The translations under genes were made by a program, and so were the position numbers. A stretch of DNA of 35,435 nucleotides, taken from the NCBI GenBank assembly GCA_035318785.1, contig DATHDZ010000316.1, positions 1 to 35,435 of the forward strand, in the 5' to 3' direction. The notes beneath the pieces are model-generated. The model worked only from the letters and a program-made list of their open reading frames with translations, ran no database searches and was not told the DNA's origin. Position 1 is the stretch's first letter, and every line of letters begins with the position of its first letter. Origin of the DNA: CAIYRG01 sp035318785 (GTDB taxonomy: Bacteria > Pseudomonadota > Alphaproteobacteria > Micropepsales > Micropepsaceae). This document shows, in pieces, positions 1 to 8,817 of this stretch.

Positions 1-255
1 TTTCGGGGCAAGTCGCATTGACGGGCTTTCGGCCCCGTCAGACCGACTGCCAGGGGACCCGGAAAGAACCAGCCCACTCCTTCGCGACAAGCTACATCGG
101 CTGCAACGCATACTTCCAGCCGAGATCGCCCACCGCGCCCGCGGTAGGGACGAGGATTGCTCCTCGCCCCCCGCGCAGGATGATCCCCGGCGAGCGCTGC
201 TAACGCACCGGCTCAGTTGTTAGCTATATCCGCTCCCCCCGATGGGAGGGGATTC
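1..255. other. Left-edge region without a supported gene
   Basis: I see no convincing gene here. The short open frames lack a ribosome binding site and recognisable protein character. Bases 20-39 form a hairpin with arms GACGGG and CCCGTC around an 8-nt loop. It has no following T-run, so it is only a weak candidate for a terminator or a transcript-end structure. The region follows the 3' end of the minus-strand gene that stops at 256. Confidence 0.4.
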
Positions 256-2406
256 TCAGTGAGCGAGCGGATCGGGGCGAAGCTGGAAGCGGACGGCGCG
301 CGGGCGATTCTCCTTGCCGCCTTCGAGATGGAACATGGTCCGCTGGCCATAGGTGGACCACAGGCTCTTGCCTTTCCAGCCGCCATTGGGATCATCGATG
401 CGGCCATCGACGTTCTTCGGGAAGAAGCCCATCGGATAGGGCACCGTGATGCTCACGAATTTGCCGTCGACCAGCGCGAGAATTCCGCTGTTGAGATTCC
501 CCATCGCGATGGGCACGTCCTTGCCGAGGCCGAATGTGTTGAACTTGTCGACCCAGGCGTAATAGCTCGCCTCCGCGCTGCCGGGATCCTTGACGTCGCG
601 CATTTGCGGCCCGGGAAGCGGATAGAACGTCCAGCCTTCGGGGCAATGCGTCCCTGTGGCTGCCGCGGGTCCGTTCAGGACCTTGCATTTGCGGCGGTCG
701 AAGCTGCCCAGATGCCCACTCGCGAGCGCCGCCCAGTACACGCCATTGCTGTCGACGTCGCCGCCGCGCGGACTGAAGCCCGGCAACGGCACCTGATACA
801 CCTCCGCAAGCGCGGTCTCAGGCGGATTGGCGCCCGGCGCAAGGCGGATGATACGGCCGGGATAGGCCACTTCCGTGCCCCAGACCGCGCCGTCCGACGG
901 GCTCACCGCAACCGCATAGGTCGTCACCAGCACGCGTTTGTCCTTGGCCGGATCGGTCGGTTGGTTCGGCTCGACATAGGCGTCTCGCTTGCCATTGGCG
1001 TTGGTGTCGACGATGAACGCCGTCCAGCCCTGCGACTTCACCTCGTCGCCGGTCTCCTCATACATTTTGCGGTTCACCCAACCGATGACGCCCGGTCCGC
1101 CGATGCCGCCCGAAAGCCACAGCGTGTTGTTGGCGTCGTGCGCAAAGTTCAGATGATGCGTCGTGAAGCAGGTGTTGATCAGGCTGAATTTGCCACTGGC
1201 CGGATCGTACATGGAAACCTGCCGGCCGGAATTTTCCAGCGGGAACGCTTTCGCCGAGGGCTGGCTCGATCCGGCCTTGCAGAAATCGGGATTGCGCTGC
1301 GGGCGGATGCGCGCCGTGAACCAGATGTGTCCTTTCTCGTCCATCATCGGATTGTGCATGATGGTCTGGCTGTCCCAGATCGGCTTGTCGCCCCAGACGG
1401 CAGAAGGCGCGAAGAGGTCGTTCTTGGTGTTCGGCGTCTTGGGATCGCGCACCGGATGCTTCACTTCGCTCGCGGTCGCGGTTTTCGGATCCAGGATCGG
1501 GACGAAATCGGTGCTGTTCTCGGGCGAGCCGAAGATCTTGCCGTTCGCATTGATGCGCGGATTGCGCGGATCGGTGGAGACCGCGTCATGCAGATAGGCG
1601 GTGGTGTGGCCCCATTCCCATTCGCTGACGACGACATTGCGTGCAATGCCGGACGGCCGGTCCGGCTTGGCAAAGGGGAGTTCGCCTTTGGCAATGCCAG
1701 TCGTCCAGTTGGCGAACAGAGTGAGGGCGCGGGCCGGCTCGAGGTTGCCGATATCGCGGGCCATCTGCGCCTGGGCGCCGCCCGACTGAATGCGCCGCGT
1801 CCATGCGTCCGCCGTATCGTGGAACTCGTCGCTGAACATTTTCGGCACGCGCCGCGTTCCGGGACTGCCGAGCGAGTGACATCCCACGCAGCCGCCCGTC
1901 TTCAGGGTGTTCAGCCAAGCGCCCTGCGTTTCCACGCGACCGAGGGGAAATTCGGTCTTGGCCGGAACGTGCAACATCGAGAACCAGTAGATCGGCGGAT
2001 AATATTCCGCGGCGGCGGCGGCACTGGGCGCCGGCACGGCGGTGAGGTTGAGAAGCTTTCCCGGCGCTGCCTGAACCTTGGGCGAGTCCACCAGCCCGTA
2101 GCCGCGCACCCAAACGGTGTAATTGGCTTTCGGAAGGTCTGGAATGACATAGCGGCCGCGATCATCCGTGACGACAATCTTGGCGAACTTGGTCGGAAGA
2201 TCGGTCGTTTCGGCGATCACCCAGACCCCTGCTTCGGGACCCGTGGTGCCGGTTACGACACCGCCAAGATCGGTCGCGCCGACGGTCACAGCGGCGGCAT
2301 TGTTGGGCTGGGCTCTTGCCCCTGACGAGGCGAGCGTAGCGGTTACAACAATGCATGCCGTAGCGGCCACGCCCATGCGCAGGCTTTTCATCATCTTGGA
2401 AGGCAT
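256..2406 (-). CDS. Secreted c-type-haem-motif protein with carboxypeptidase-regulatory-like domain and Vgb-like propeller
   Basis: A 716-residue exported protein. Residues 1-32 form a signal peptide ending near ASSGARA-Q. Residues about 40-125 look like a carboxypeptidase regulatory-like (beta-sandwich) domain, with a GRYVIPDLP-type core and a TVWVRGYGL strand. A single CVGCH motif (C173, C176, H177) predicts covalent haem c attachment in the periplasm. The long C-terminal part has repeated segments such as DEKGHIWFTARI and DANNTLWLSGG, which resemble blades of virginiamycin-B-lyase/SMP-30-type beta-propellers. No enzymatic function can be assigned. An electron-transfer or dehydrogenase-like role is possible because haem and propeller are combined. 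The start is uncertain: ATGs a few codons downstream would keep the signal peptide. It is divergent from the cupin gene at 2519. Confidence 0.75.
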   Translation of the reverse strand: MPSKMMKSLRMGVAATACIVVTATLASSGARAQPNNAAAVTVGATDLGGVVTGTTGPEAGVWVIAETTDLPTKFAKIVVTDDRGRYVIPDLPKANYTVWVRGYGLVDSPKVQAAPGKLLNLTAVPAPSAAAAAEYYPPIYWFSMLHVPAKTEFPLGRVETQGAWLNTLKTGGCVGCHSLGSPGTRRVPKMFSDEFHDTADAWTRRIQSGGAQAQMARDIGNLEPARALTLFANWTTGIAKGELPFAKPDRPSGIARNVVVSEWEWGHTTAYLHDAVSTDPRNPRINANGKIFGSPENSTDFVPILDPKTATASEVKHPVRDPKTPNTKNDLFAPSAVWGDKPIWDSQTIMHNPMMDEKGHIWFTARIRPQRNPDFCKAGSSQPSAKAFPLENSGRQVSMYDPASGKFSLINTCFTTHHLNFAHDANNTLWLSGGIGGPGVIGWVNRKMYEETGDEVKSQGWTAFIVDTNANGKRDAYVEPNQPTDPAKDKRVLVTTYAVAVSPSDGAVWGTEVAYPGRIIRLAPGANPPETALAEVYQVPLPGFSPRGGDVDSNGVYWAALASGHLGSFDRRKCKVLNGPAAATGTHCPEGWTFYPLPGPQMRDVKDPGSAEASYYAWVDKFNTFGLGKDVPIAMGNLNSGILALVDGKFVSITVPYPMGFFPKNVDGRIDDPNGGWKGKSLWSTYGQRTMFHLEGGKENRPRAVRFQLRPDPLAH

Positions 2407-2473
2407 CGCCGAACCCGCCCATCTTTTGGTTTCAAGCCACAGTTTATGCCGATGTCACACGAGCGCAACACTC

Positions 2474-2482
2474 TGCTATGAT
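2474..2482 (+). promoter_or_regulatory. Candidate extended -10 promoter for the cupin gene
   Basis: TGCTATGAT matches an extended -10 element (TGnTATAAT-like). It lies in the 112-bp divergent gap and would place a transcription start about 30 nt before the ATG at 2519. No good -35 box is visible, which extended -10 promoters can tolerate. This rests on motif reading only. Confidence 0.3.
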
Positions 2483-2518
2483 TGCGAAACCCATCCTGGC
2501 GAGCCAACGGGTGCAACC

Positions 2519-3394
2519 ATGAAAATCGTGCACATCGAAGACGTTCCCCTGCTGCGCGGACTTGAACATCGCGGCGGCACGTTTCACTCCCGTACCTTGG
2601 TCGAGGGACGGCCGCGAACGCCGGACAATTTCAAATTCTCTTTAAGCCGGCTCGGCACCGATTATTCCGGGCCGCGGCACCGGCACAATTTCGACCAGTT
2701 TCGCTACATGATCGAAGGCGAGTCCGATTATGGCGATGGCTCGTTGAGGCCCGGCATGCTCGGCTACTATCCCGAAGGCGTGCCTTACGGTCCGCAGATC
2801 AATAGGACCGAAATCTATGGCGCTGTGCTCCAGTTCGGCGGCGCGAGCGGTAGCGGCTACCTCCTCCCGCGCGAAGTCAAAGCGGGAATGGAGGAATTGA
2901 AGTCCTATGGCGAGTTCAGGGACGGCGTTTTCCGTCGCCACGACGGCGCCCCGGGAAAACGCAACATGGATGCCTATCAGGCGATCTGGGAACATGTTCA
3001 CCGCCGGACGATGGTTTATCCCAAGGCTCGCTACGATGCGCCGGTCTTCATGGATGCGGCGAATTATCAATGGGTGCCGGTGAAAGGCGAAAGTGGCGTT
3101 CGCGAAAAGCTTTTCGGCATCTGGACCGAGCGCCGCACGGAAGCGGCACTGATCAAGCTCGACACGGGCGCAAGCCATCAGTTGCGCGGGCGCGGGCTCT
3201 ATCTTCTGCTATCGGGCGCCGGCGAATGCGAAAACAAAATGCTCAAGCAGCACAGCACGCTGTTTCTGGACTATTGCGAACACGCGATGTTACGCGCGAG
3301 CGAAGAGAGCGAGATTTTGCATTACGGGCTGCCAGATTTTTCGGACGTAAGCATTCTTTCCACAACTGCGAACGAAATGCAGGCGGCCGAGTAA
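2519..3394 (+). CDS. Bicupin-like protein
   Basis: A 291-residue cytosolic protein with no signal peptide. The segment GPRHRHNFDQFRYMIEGE near residues 52-70 has the HxH pattern and spacing of a cupin metal-binding motif. The C-terminal half, with ASHQLRGRGLYLLLSGAGE near residues 220-240, looks like a second, metal-less cupin barrel. Such proteins are often assigned as dioxygenases, isomerases or sugar-binding regulators, and the sequence does not decide the substrate. I chose the ATG at 2519 because cupin homology begins there. The open frame extends upstream, but that part overlaps the neighbouring minus-strand gene and has no protein-like character. The Bug-type binding-protein gene follows after 15 bp, suggesting co-transcription. 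Confidence 0.75.
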   Translation: MKIVHIEDVPLLRGLEHRGGTFHSRTLVEGRPRTPDNFKFSLSRLGTDYSGPRHRHNFDQFRYMIEGESDYGDGSLRPGMLGYYPEGVPYGPQINRTEIYGAVLQFGGASGSGYLLPREVKAGMEELKSYGEFRDGVFRRHDGAPGKRNMDAYQAIWEHVHRRTMVYPKARYDAPVFMDAANYQWVPVKGESGVREKLFGIWTERRTEAALIKLDTGASHQLRGRGLYLLLSGAGECENKMLKQHSTLFLDYCEHAMLRASEESEILHYGLPDFSDVSILSTTANEMQAAE

Positions 3395-3409
3395 GGCGCG
3401 GCTGTAGCG

Positions 3410-4444
3410 ATGATTGTGCAACCGTCCCGCAGAAGCCTCCTCACCGGAATCGCAGGTGGCGCGCTTTCGTTGGGATTTGCTCCCGGCGTGGCGCAGGGGG
3501 CACCTGCCGATCCCTTTTATCGCGGCAAGACGCTCAATGTGATCGTCGGTTTTGCGCCAGGGGGCGGCGTCGATACGACGTCGCGCGTCGTCGCCAGGCA
3601 CCTAGCGCGTTTCATTCCCGGGCAGCCGCGCGTGATCGTTCAGAACATGGAGGGCGCAGCGGGCATTGTTTGCGCCAATTACCTTTATCAACGCGCACCG
3701 GCTGACGCCCTGACATTGGCTATTCCGGGCCGGTCTTGGTTCGTCGAAGGCGCCATACAGGTTACCGGTGTTCGGTTCGACCCGACGAAGTTCTCTTATA
3801 TCGGCAGTCCCGGCGCGGTGAATTCGGTTGTCTATGTCCGCTCAAGCACCGGGGTGAAGAATTTGGCGGACCTCAAAGCCTTGCGCCGGACTCTCAGCTT
3901 CGGGGCACTGGGCAGCCTGACACCGACGGCCATGGTGCCCTATATGCTGGCAGCGCAAGGGATGCCGATCCGAGTAGTCGTGGGCTATGTCTCCAGTGCA
4001 CGCATCATGGTGGCGCTGGAGCAGGGCGAGGTAGACGGGTTCTTCACCGTCGAGGCGACGTTTGGTCTGCGCCAGGACCTGGTTGAAAAGAAGGTCATCA
4101 TCCCGATCCTGCAGAACAAGCCGATCCATCCAGGTATTCCTCTGATCCGCGACGTGCTCCCCAAAAGCGATGGGCCTTTACTCACCGTCGTGATGGCGCT
4201 CGAAACCTTCGGCCTGCCGGTCATCGGTCCACCGGGCATACCCGCCGAGCGCGTGGACATCCTGCGCCAGGCCTTTTTGGCCATGTGCAACGATAAGGAC
4301 TACCGCGTCGACGCGGTCAAAGCGGACCTGCCTGTCGGAGCTCCCCTGGGCGGCGCCCAGCTTGCGGGCATGATGAACGACCTGGTAGCGACGGCCAGCC
4401 CCGCGATCATAGCCCGCTACAAGCGCCTGGGTACCCCGGCCTGA
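3410..4444 (+). CDS. Bug/TctC-family tripartite tricarboxylate transporter substrate-binding protein
   Basis: A 344-residue periplasmic binding protein. The N-terminus carries a twin-arginine motif (SRRSLLTG, R7-R8) and a hydrophobic stretch ending near AQGAPA, so Tat export is likely. FYRGKTLNVIVGFAPGGG is the typical first strand and anion-binding loop of Bug proteins, and the fold continues to the expected length for the family. Bug proteins deliver small carboxylates or amides to TctAB membrane subunits, but no tctA or tctB gene lies nearby. This is common for orphan Bug proteins, which may feed a distant transporter or act as sensors. The ligand is unknown. It probably forms an operon with the upstream cupin gene. 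Confidence 0.85.
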   Translation: MIVQPSRRSLLTGIAGGALSLGFAPGVAQGAPADPFYRGKTLNVIVGFAPGGGVDTTSRVVARHLARFIPGQPRVIVQNMEGAAGIVCANYLYQRAPADALTLAIPGRSWFVEGAIQVTGVRFDPTKFSYIGSPGAVNSVVYVRSSTGVKNLADLKALRRTLSFGALGSLTPTAMVPYMLAAQGMPIRVVVGYVSSARIMVALEQGEVDGFFTVEATFGLRQDLVEKKVIIPILQNKPIHPGIPLIRDVLPKSDGPLLTVVMALETFGLPVIGPPGIPAERVDILRQAFLAMCNDKDYRVDAVKADLPVGAPLGGAQLAGMMNDLVATASPAIIARYKRLGTPA

Positions 4445-4457
4445 GACCGGCCTGAGA
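4436..4457. repeat. Perfect 11-bp tandem duplication across a stop codon
   Basis: CCGGCCTGAGA occurs twice head to tail. The first copy contains the TGA stop of the Bug-family gene. It is probably a small slippage duplication without function. Confidence 0.6.
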
Positions 4458-4529
4458 CTCTGGCGAAGACGGCGCGCAAGATTTGCGCTATTGATCGGGA
4501 ATCCAAATCGCCCTTTCGTGGAGGACGCC

Positions 4530-4916
4530 GTGCTGAAACCCGTCATCTCGGTTATCACCATATTCGCCGCATTGGCAGCCTACCCGGCGATGGCGCATCA
4601 CTCCGACGCCATGTTCGCCTCCGACAAAGAATTGGTGCTGAACGGGACCGTCAAACAATTCCAGTATACGAACCCGCATTCCTGGATTCAGCTGGTGGTT
4701 CCCGCTGCGGCTGGGGCTCCCGTAGAATGGAGCATCGAGACCGGCGCGCCGATCGTCCTCCTGCGCGCGGGAATCAAGCCGACCGCGCTGCAGCCCGGCG
4801 ACAAGGTCTCGTTGCGGGTGCATCCGCTGAAAGACGGCGGCGCAGGCGGCTCATTGATCGAGGTGACAAAGGAAGACGGTTCCACCCTGAGCCTCAAAGG
4901 GCCGCGTGCTTACTGA
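4530..4916 (+). CDS. DUF6152-family secreted protein
   Basis: A 128-residue exported protein. A signal peptide (residues 1-23, ending in AAYPAMA) is followed by HHSDAMF and GTVKQFQYTNPHSWIQL. The histidine pair straight after the cleavage site and the NPHSW(I/L) segment are hallmarks of the DUF6152 family, whose role is unknown. The GTG start at 4530 is preferred over the upstream TTG because GGAGGA at 4520-4525 precedes it and the signal peptide then begins cleanly. The next gene starts 26 bp downstream. DUF6152 genes often sit beside secreted proteins carrying the GHWEGDTLVV motif, as here, so the two products may act together in the periplasm. Confidence 0.8.
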   Translation: MLKPVISVITIFAALAAYPAMAHHSDAMFASDKELVLNGTVKQFQYTNPHSWIQLVVPAAAGAPVEWSIETGAPIVLLRAGIKPTALQPGDKVSLRVHPLKDGGAGGSLIEVTKEDGSTLSLKGPRAY

Positions 4917-4942
4917 GTTCGCTAGTCCGATGGAGAGCTTTC

Positions 4943-5827
4943 ATGACCAAGGATGAACTTCCCAACCGCCGGGTGATCGGCACAGGGCTCATCGCCGCCG
5001 GAGCTTTGGCGGTTTCCCGGAGCGCGCAAGCCGCCGATCCGTCGTCAGCCGACAAAGCGAAAGCCTTCGCTACCCTTCCCGATTGGACAGGAATCTGGAT
5101 GGGCGTAGGCACAACCCTCTTCGAACAGAAGGCCGGAGCCGCGTCTCTTAATGCCAACAATCCCAATGCACGGGATTTCCCGCCCTATAAGCCCGAATGG
5201 GAGGCCGCCTATACCACCTTCCTCAATGATGTGGTGAAGCAGGAAAAGTTCTCGGACCCGCTGTCGCTTGGATATCCCGGCGGTATGATCCGCATGATGT
5301 CGCCCGCGCGCGGATTGCAATTCGTCCTCCGCCCGGAACAGGTGTGGATCATCTATGAGCGACCCGACGTGCGCTACATCTATACGGATGGACGCCCCTT
5401 CCCGCCCAAGGACGAGCTCTGGCCAACGTTCGAGGGCTACTCCATCGGCCATTGGGAAGGCGACACGCTGGTGGTGCAAACCGTCAGCCTCAGGGGCGGC
5501 GTTCCGATCGATCGCACGGGCGCGGCGTTGAGCGATGAGGCGCATGTGGTGGAGCGCATCCGGAAGACCGACAACAACACGCTCCAGTCCGATATCACGA
5601 TCGAGGATCCCGTCGCCTTCACCGGCCCATGGAAGGTGACGCGGCGTTACACCAAGCGACGCGAGCAATATCCGCGCATGGAGAACGTCTCCAGCTTGGA
5701 AAATCAGAGAAATCCGGTGGTGAATGGCGAGACCAAAGTCATCCTGGCCGGTGACGCGGACCCGTCTTCGCCCTATCCGCCCGACATCCGGCCCTTCGCG
5801 CTCGCCAAATTCCCCTTCCCGCGTTAG
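4943..5827 (+). CDS. Tat-type exported protein of unknown function (GHWEGDTLVV family)
   Basis: A 294-residue protein starting at an ATG preceded by GGAGAG (4932-4937). The N-terminus has NRRVIGTGLIAAGALAVSRSAQA, an Arg-Arg followed by a hydrophobic stretch and an AxA cleavage site, consistent with Tat or Sec export. The mature part contains LPDWTGIW and GHWEGDTLVVQTV. I recognise these motifs from a group of uncharacterised secreted proteins frequent in Acidobacteria and Proteobacteria and repeatedly found next to DUF6152. No catalytic residues can be named. It is probably co-transcribed with the DUF6152 gene 26 bp upstream and the small secreted protein 25 bp downstream. Confidence 0.7.
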   Translation: MTKDELPNRRVIGTGLIAAGALAVSRSAQAADPSSADKAKAFATLPDWTGIWMGVGTTLFEQKAGAASLNANNPNARDFPPYKPEWEAAYTTFLNDVVKQEKFSDPLSLGYPGGMIRMMSPARGLQFVLRPEQVWIIYERPDVRYIYTDGRPFPPKDELWPTFEGYSIGHWEGDTLVVQTVSLRGGVPIDRTGAALSDEAHVVERIRKTDNNTLQSDITIEDPVAFTGPWKVTRRYTKRREQYPRMENVSSLENQRNPVVNGETKVILAGDADPSSPYPPDIRPFALAKFPFPR

Positions 5828-5852
5828 CAATTGCGCGTGTTGGAGTGACGCA

Positions 5853-6458
5853 ATGCGTAGAATCGCGTTTCTGATCGCGGCCCTCGTTGCCGTCATCGCG
5901 AGCCGCGCGGAAGCGGAATCGCAGTGGCGGGAATACGCTTTTCAGGACCAGCAATTTGCCGCGGCGTTTCCTGCGCCACCGGAAGTCATGAGGATTCCCT
6001 TTGAGAGTGCCAGCGGTCGCAGAGTGAGGGAGGTGGTCTATTACCTTCAGCAGGACTCCGAGCGGTTTCAGGTGGCGGTGTTTGATTTGCTGAGCGCAGG
6101 CATCAACGAGCCGACCGCCATCGCCAGCGCAGTCGCGAGCATGCGCGAAAAGGGCGAGGTCAAAGTCGATATCGTGGCCGAGGTTCAGGGGCATTGGGGA
6201 CACTTTCTCAGCCTCGAAACTCAGGACGGCAGGCACATCATTGCTGGGGTGTTCTTTCGCAATGAGCGGCTGTACGAAATCGAAGCGAGCGCGCCCGCTT
6301 CCGATTTCGAGGCGGTATCGTCGGACCTGGTGCGGTTTCAGCAATCGCTGCGATTTATCGGGACCTTGCGGAGCCGTCGCTTCGTTCCGCCGCCAGCGGA
6401 AGGATTTCTGCCAAATTTGGGGGGCCGGCTGTTCGGTCCCGACGGCAGCCAGCGATGA
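5853..6458 (+). CDS. Small secreted protein of unknown function
   Basis: A 201-residue protein with a Sec signal peptide (MRRIAFLIAALVAVIASRAEA). The mature start, WREYAFQDQQFAAAFPAPPEV, is typical of small alpha/beta periplasmic proteins that begin with a phrase like 'the F is not F-P-A-P-P' (PsbP/DUF1795-like folds). This is a resemblance, not an assignment. GGAG at 5842-5845 supports the ATG at 5853. It is the last gene of the run starting at 4530 and converges on the MFS gene, with about 60 bp between them. Confidence 0.7.
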   Translation: MRRIAFLIAALVAVIASRAEAESQWREYAFQDQQFAAAFPAPPEVMRIPFESASGRRVREVVYYLQQDSERFQVAVFDLLSAGINEPTAIASAVASMREKGEVKVDIVAEVQGHWGHFLSLETQDGRHIIAGVFFRNERLYEIEASAPASDFEAVSSDLVRFQQSLRFIGTLRSRRFVPPPAEGFLPNLGGRLFGPDGSQR

Positions 6459-6518
6459 CGGCATGGCTCTGAGACGATCGAAGCTGGAAATTGGTCATAG
6501 CCAAGCGATGCGCGCGCG

Positions 6519-7820
6519 CTAGACTGCGCTCGCCTGCCCTGCCGTAACCACCGGTTTCGGTGTGTCCTCTTCCTCATCGATGAACGGTTTGTCGGGACGC
6601 AAATAAAACGCCAGCACTGCGCCCAAGAGCAGCAGTCCGATGGAGACGAGAAACGGAACGGTCCAGGTGCCGGTGAGATCGATCATGTAGCCGAAGAAGA
6701 GCGGCGAGACGATACCGGCGAGGCCGAAGCCAAAATTCATCATGCCGCTGGCGGTGCCCGCGTAACGTGGCGCGATATCCATCGGCACGGCCCAGATGGG
6801 CGCCACGATCAGCTCTGAGAAAAAGAATACCAGCGAAAGACAGACGGCTGCTGTCGTCAGATCATGGATCAACACCACGGGAATCATGAAGATGAAGCTG
6901 CCGATGAAGCCCGCCATGATGACGCTGCGCCGGGCGGTCACGAGGTTTTTCGTGCGTTTCAGAATCGCGTCGCTGACCACACCGCCGAGCGTATCGCCAA
7001 CGATCCCCGCGAACAGCACACCCGCTGTGAAGATGGCGGTTCTGTTCAGGTTCAGCCCGTAATTCTGCACAAAGAACGACGGTATCCAGTTCTGGAAGAG
7101 CCACAGCGTCCAGCCATAGCAGAAATCGACACAGGTCACGGGCAGGATGAAGAGCGCCAGGCGAATCCACGGGATCTTGCGCTTGTGGTCGCCGCGGGCG
7201 CGCACCGGCAATCTGGCAAGATCGTCCGGCGTGACCGAAGGATGATCGCTCGGCCGGTCGCGGAAATACCACCACCACACGCCCATCCATATGAGATTCA
7301 CCGGCGCAAGCAAATAGAACGATGCGCGCCAGGATAGAAACGCGATGAGCCCGGCCACGATCAGCGCCGTCGCCCAGTTACCCACTCGTGAAAATGTATG
7401 TGTGATCCCCTGCGCGAAGCCCCATTGGCCCATCGGCGTCCAGACCGACATCGCTCGTGTCGCCGTGGGAAAGGCGGCGCCCTCGCCGATGCCCAGCAGA
7501 ATCCGAGCCATAAACAGCGATGCCAATCCCCCAACGGCACCCGTCCAAGCGGTGGCAAGAAATACGATAAAGGCGGAAATGGTGAGCGTCAGGCGGGGGC
7601 CGAATTTGTCGCCGAGCACACCCCCGAAAAGCTGGAACGCGGCATAAGGATAAGCGAAGGCCGAAAAGGCCAGCCCCAGCTGGGTGTTGTTGAGGTTGAG
7701 GTCGGCCTGCATCAATGGCCCTGCAATCGCAATATTGGTGCGATTGATAAAGAGCAGGAAATACATCGCGCACAGAAGCGAGAGCACGATCGTCGGGGGA
7801 CGAAGCCTCACGGCCGCCAT
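6519..7820 (-). CDS. MFS transporter, anion:cation symporter-like
   Basis: A 433-residue integral membrane protein with about 12 hydrophobic segments. The N-terminal helix is followed by INRTNIAIAGPLM, and the loop between helices 2 and 3 carries GGVLGDKFGPRLT, the MFS signature. The layout matches the ACS subfamily (hexuronate, galactonate and aromatic-acid permeases). It lies 37 bp downstream of the TauD-type dioxygenase on the same strand, so it probably imports that enzyme's substrate or an upstream precursor. The exact substrate cannot be read from the sequence. Confidence 0.88.
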   Translation of the reverse strand: MAAVRLRPPTIVLSLLCAMYFLLFINRTNIAIAGPLMQADLNLNNTQLGLAFSAFAYPYAAFQLFGGVLGDKFGPRLTLTISAFIVFLATAWTGAVGGLASLFMARILLGIGEGAAFPTATRAMSVWTPMGQWGFAQGITHTFSRVGNWATALIVAGLIAFLSWRASFYLLAPVNLIWMGVWWWYFRDRPSDHPSVTPDDLARLPVRARGDHKRKIPWIRLALFILPVTCVDFCYGWTLWLFQNWIPSFFVQNYGLNLNRTAIFTAGVLFAGIVGDTLGGVVSDAILKRTKNLVTARRSVIMAGFIGSFIFMIPVVLIHDLTTAAVCLSLVFFFSELIVAPIWAVPMDIAPRYAGTASGMMNFGFGLAGIVSPLFFGYMIDLTGTWTVPFLVSIGLLLLGAVLAFYLRPDKPFIDEEEDTPKPVVTAGQASAV

Positions 7821-7857
7821 GCGGCACCCTTCCCGAACATAAAACGAAGTCCTGCGC

Positions 7858-8730
7858 TCATGTCGTTGGCCGCGTCTCGCCCTTCACCTGCGTGCGATGC
7901 ATGATGCGCCGCGCGTTAGGATCGAACGGATCGCGTCGGTGCATGGTGCAGCGATTGTCCCACAGCACGAGGTCGCCGACGCGCCATTGGTTGTACCAGG
8001 TGAACTCGACGCGTTCGGCGTAACTCCACAGCTTGTCGAGCAGGGCTTCGGATTCCGCGATGGGCAGACCGGTGACGTAGGCGTTGCGGCGGCGGCCGAG
8101 GTAGAGTGCGGTGCGGCCGGTTTCGGGATGACGGCAGGCAATCGGGTGGATGGCGCCCGGCGAGGTGAGCGGATCGTCTACCGCGTCCACACCTTGTCGG
8201 ACATAGCCGCCGCTATTGTAGGTGCCGTCATGTTTGAGGCTTAGGCTTTGAATGCGCTGCTGCAAAACAACGGGTAACGCCTCATAGGCCGCATACATGC
8301 TGACGAAGCCGGTGTTACCGCCCTGAGGCGGCACTTCCAGGGCATACAGCATGCTCGCCTTGGGCGGATCGGGCATATAGGACATATCCGTGTGCCAAAC
8401 CGCTTCGCCCGCGCCGAGGCTTCCGATCGGCTCTCCGTTTTCGATCACGTTGGAGACGACGTAGATTTCGGGATGGCCTTCGACAAAGCGTCGCCCGGTC
8501 TCCTGTACGGGAGCCCAATCGAGCTCGCCGAATCGCCGGCTGAACGCGATCAATTGCTCGTCATCGAGGCTCTGACCGCGGAAAAGCAGCACCTGATGGT
8601 CCAGCCAGGCACGGTGAATGTCGGTGAAATCCTGCTCGCCGATCCTCGCCAGGTCGACGCCGCGAATCTCGGCACCTAACGCCGCCCCTGTGGGCCGGAC
8701 CTCAATCCGCAATCGTTCACGCTTATTCAT
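7858..8730 (-). CDS. TauD/TfdA-family Fe(II)/2-oxoglutarate-dependent dioxygenase
   Basis: A 290-residue cytosolic dioxygenase. The iron facial triad is visible: H113 and D115 in WHTDMSY, and H264 in WDNRCTMHRRDPFD. R275 or R279 in the ARRIMHRTQ segment is placed to bind the 2-oxoglutarate carboxylate. The length is normal for the TauD family, whose members hydroxylate next to sulfonates, ethers, carboxylates or amines with release of CO2 and succinate. It precedes the MFS permease on the same strand and is divergent from a SolA-like amine oxidase (87 bp between starts). This suggests uptake and oxidative breakdown of a small amine- or ether-containing compound. Confidence 0.9.
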   Translation of the reverse strand: MNKRERLRIEVRPTGAALGAEIRGVDLARIGEQDFTDIHRAWLDHQVLLFRGQSLDDEQLIAFSRRFGELDWAPVQETGRRFVEGHPEIYVVSNVIENGEPIGSLGAGEAVWHTDMSYMPDPPKASMLYALEVPPQGGNTGFVSMYAAYEALPVVLQQRIQSLSLKHDGTYNSGGYVRQGVDAVDDPLTSPGAIHPIACRHPETGRTALYLGRRRNAYVTGLPIAESEALLDKLWSYAERVEFTWYNQWRVGDLVLWDNRCTMHRRDPFDPNARRIMHRTQVKGETRPTT

Positions 8731-8817
8731 TGCGCCATATATTCCTAGCCGCTTCGAACCCCTTCAGGCTCGTCGCGGGGGAGATTGCCTTGGGAAGAAA
8801 CAGGTTACAATCGGCCG

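Noticed and set aside
217..2325. Long plus-strand open frame of 702 codons opposite the haem-motif protein
   Set aside because: It is a shadow of the minus-strand gene: Arg/Ala/His-rich composition, no domain, no ribosome site, while the opposite strand has a signal peptide, CxxCH and propeller motifs.
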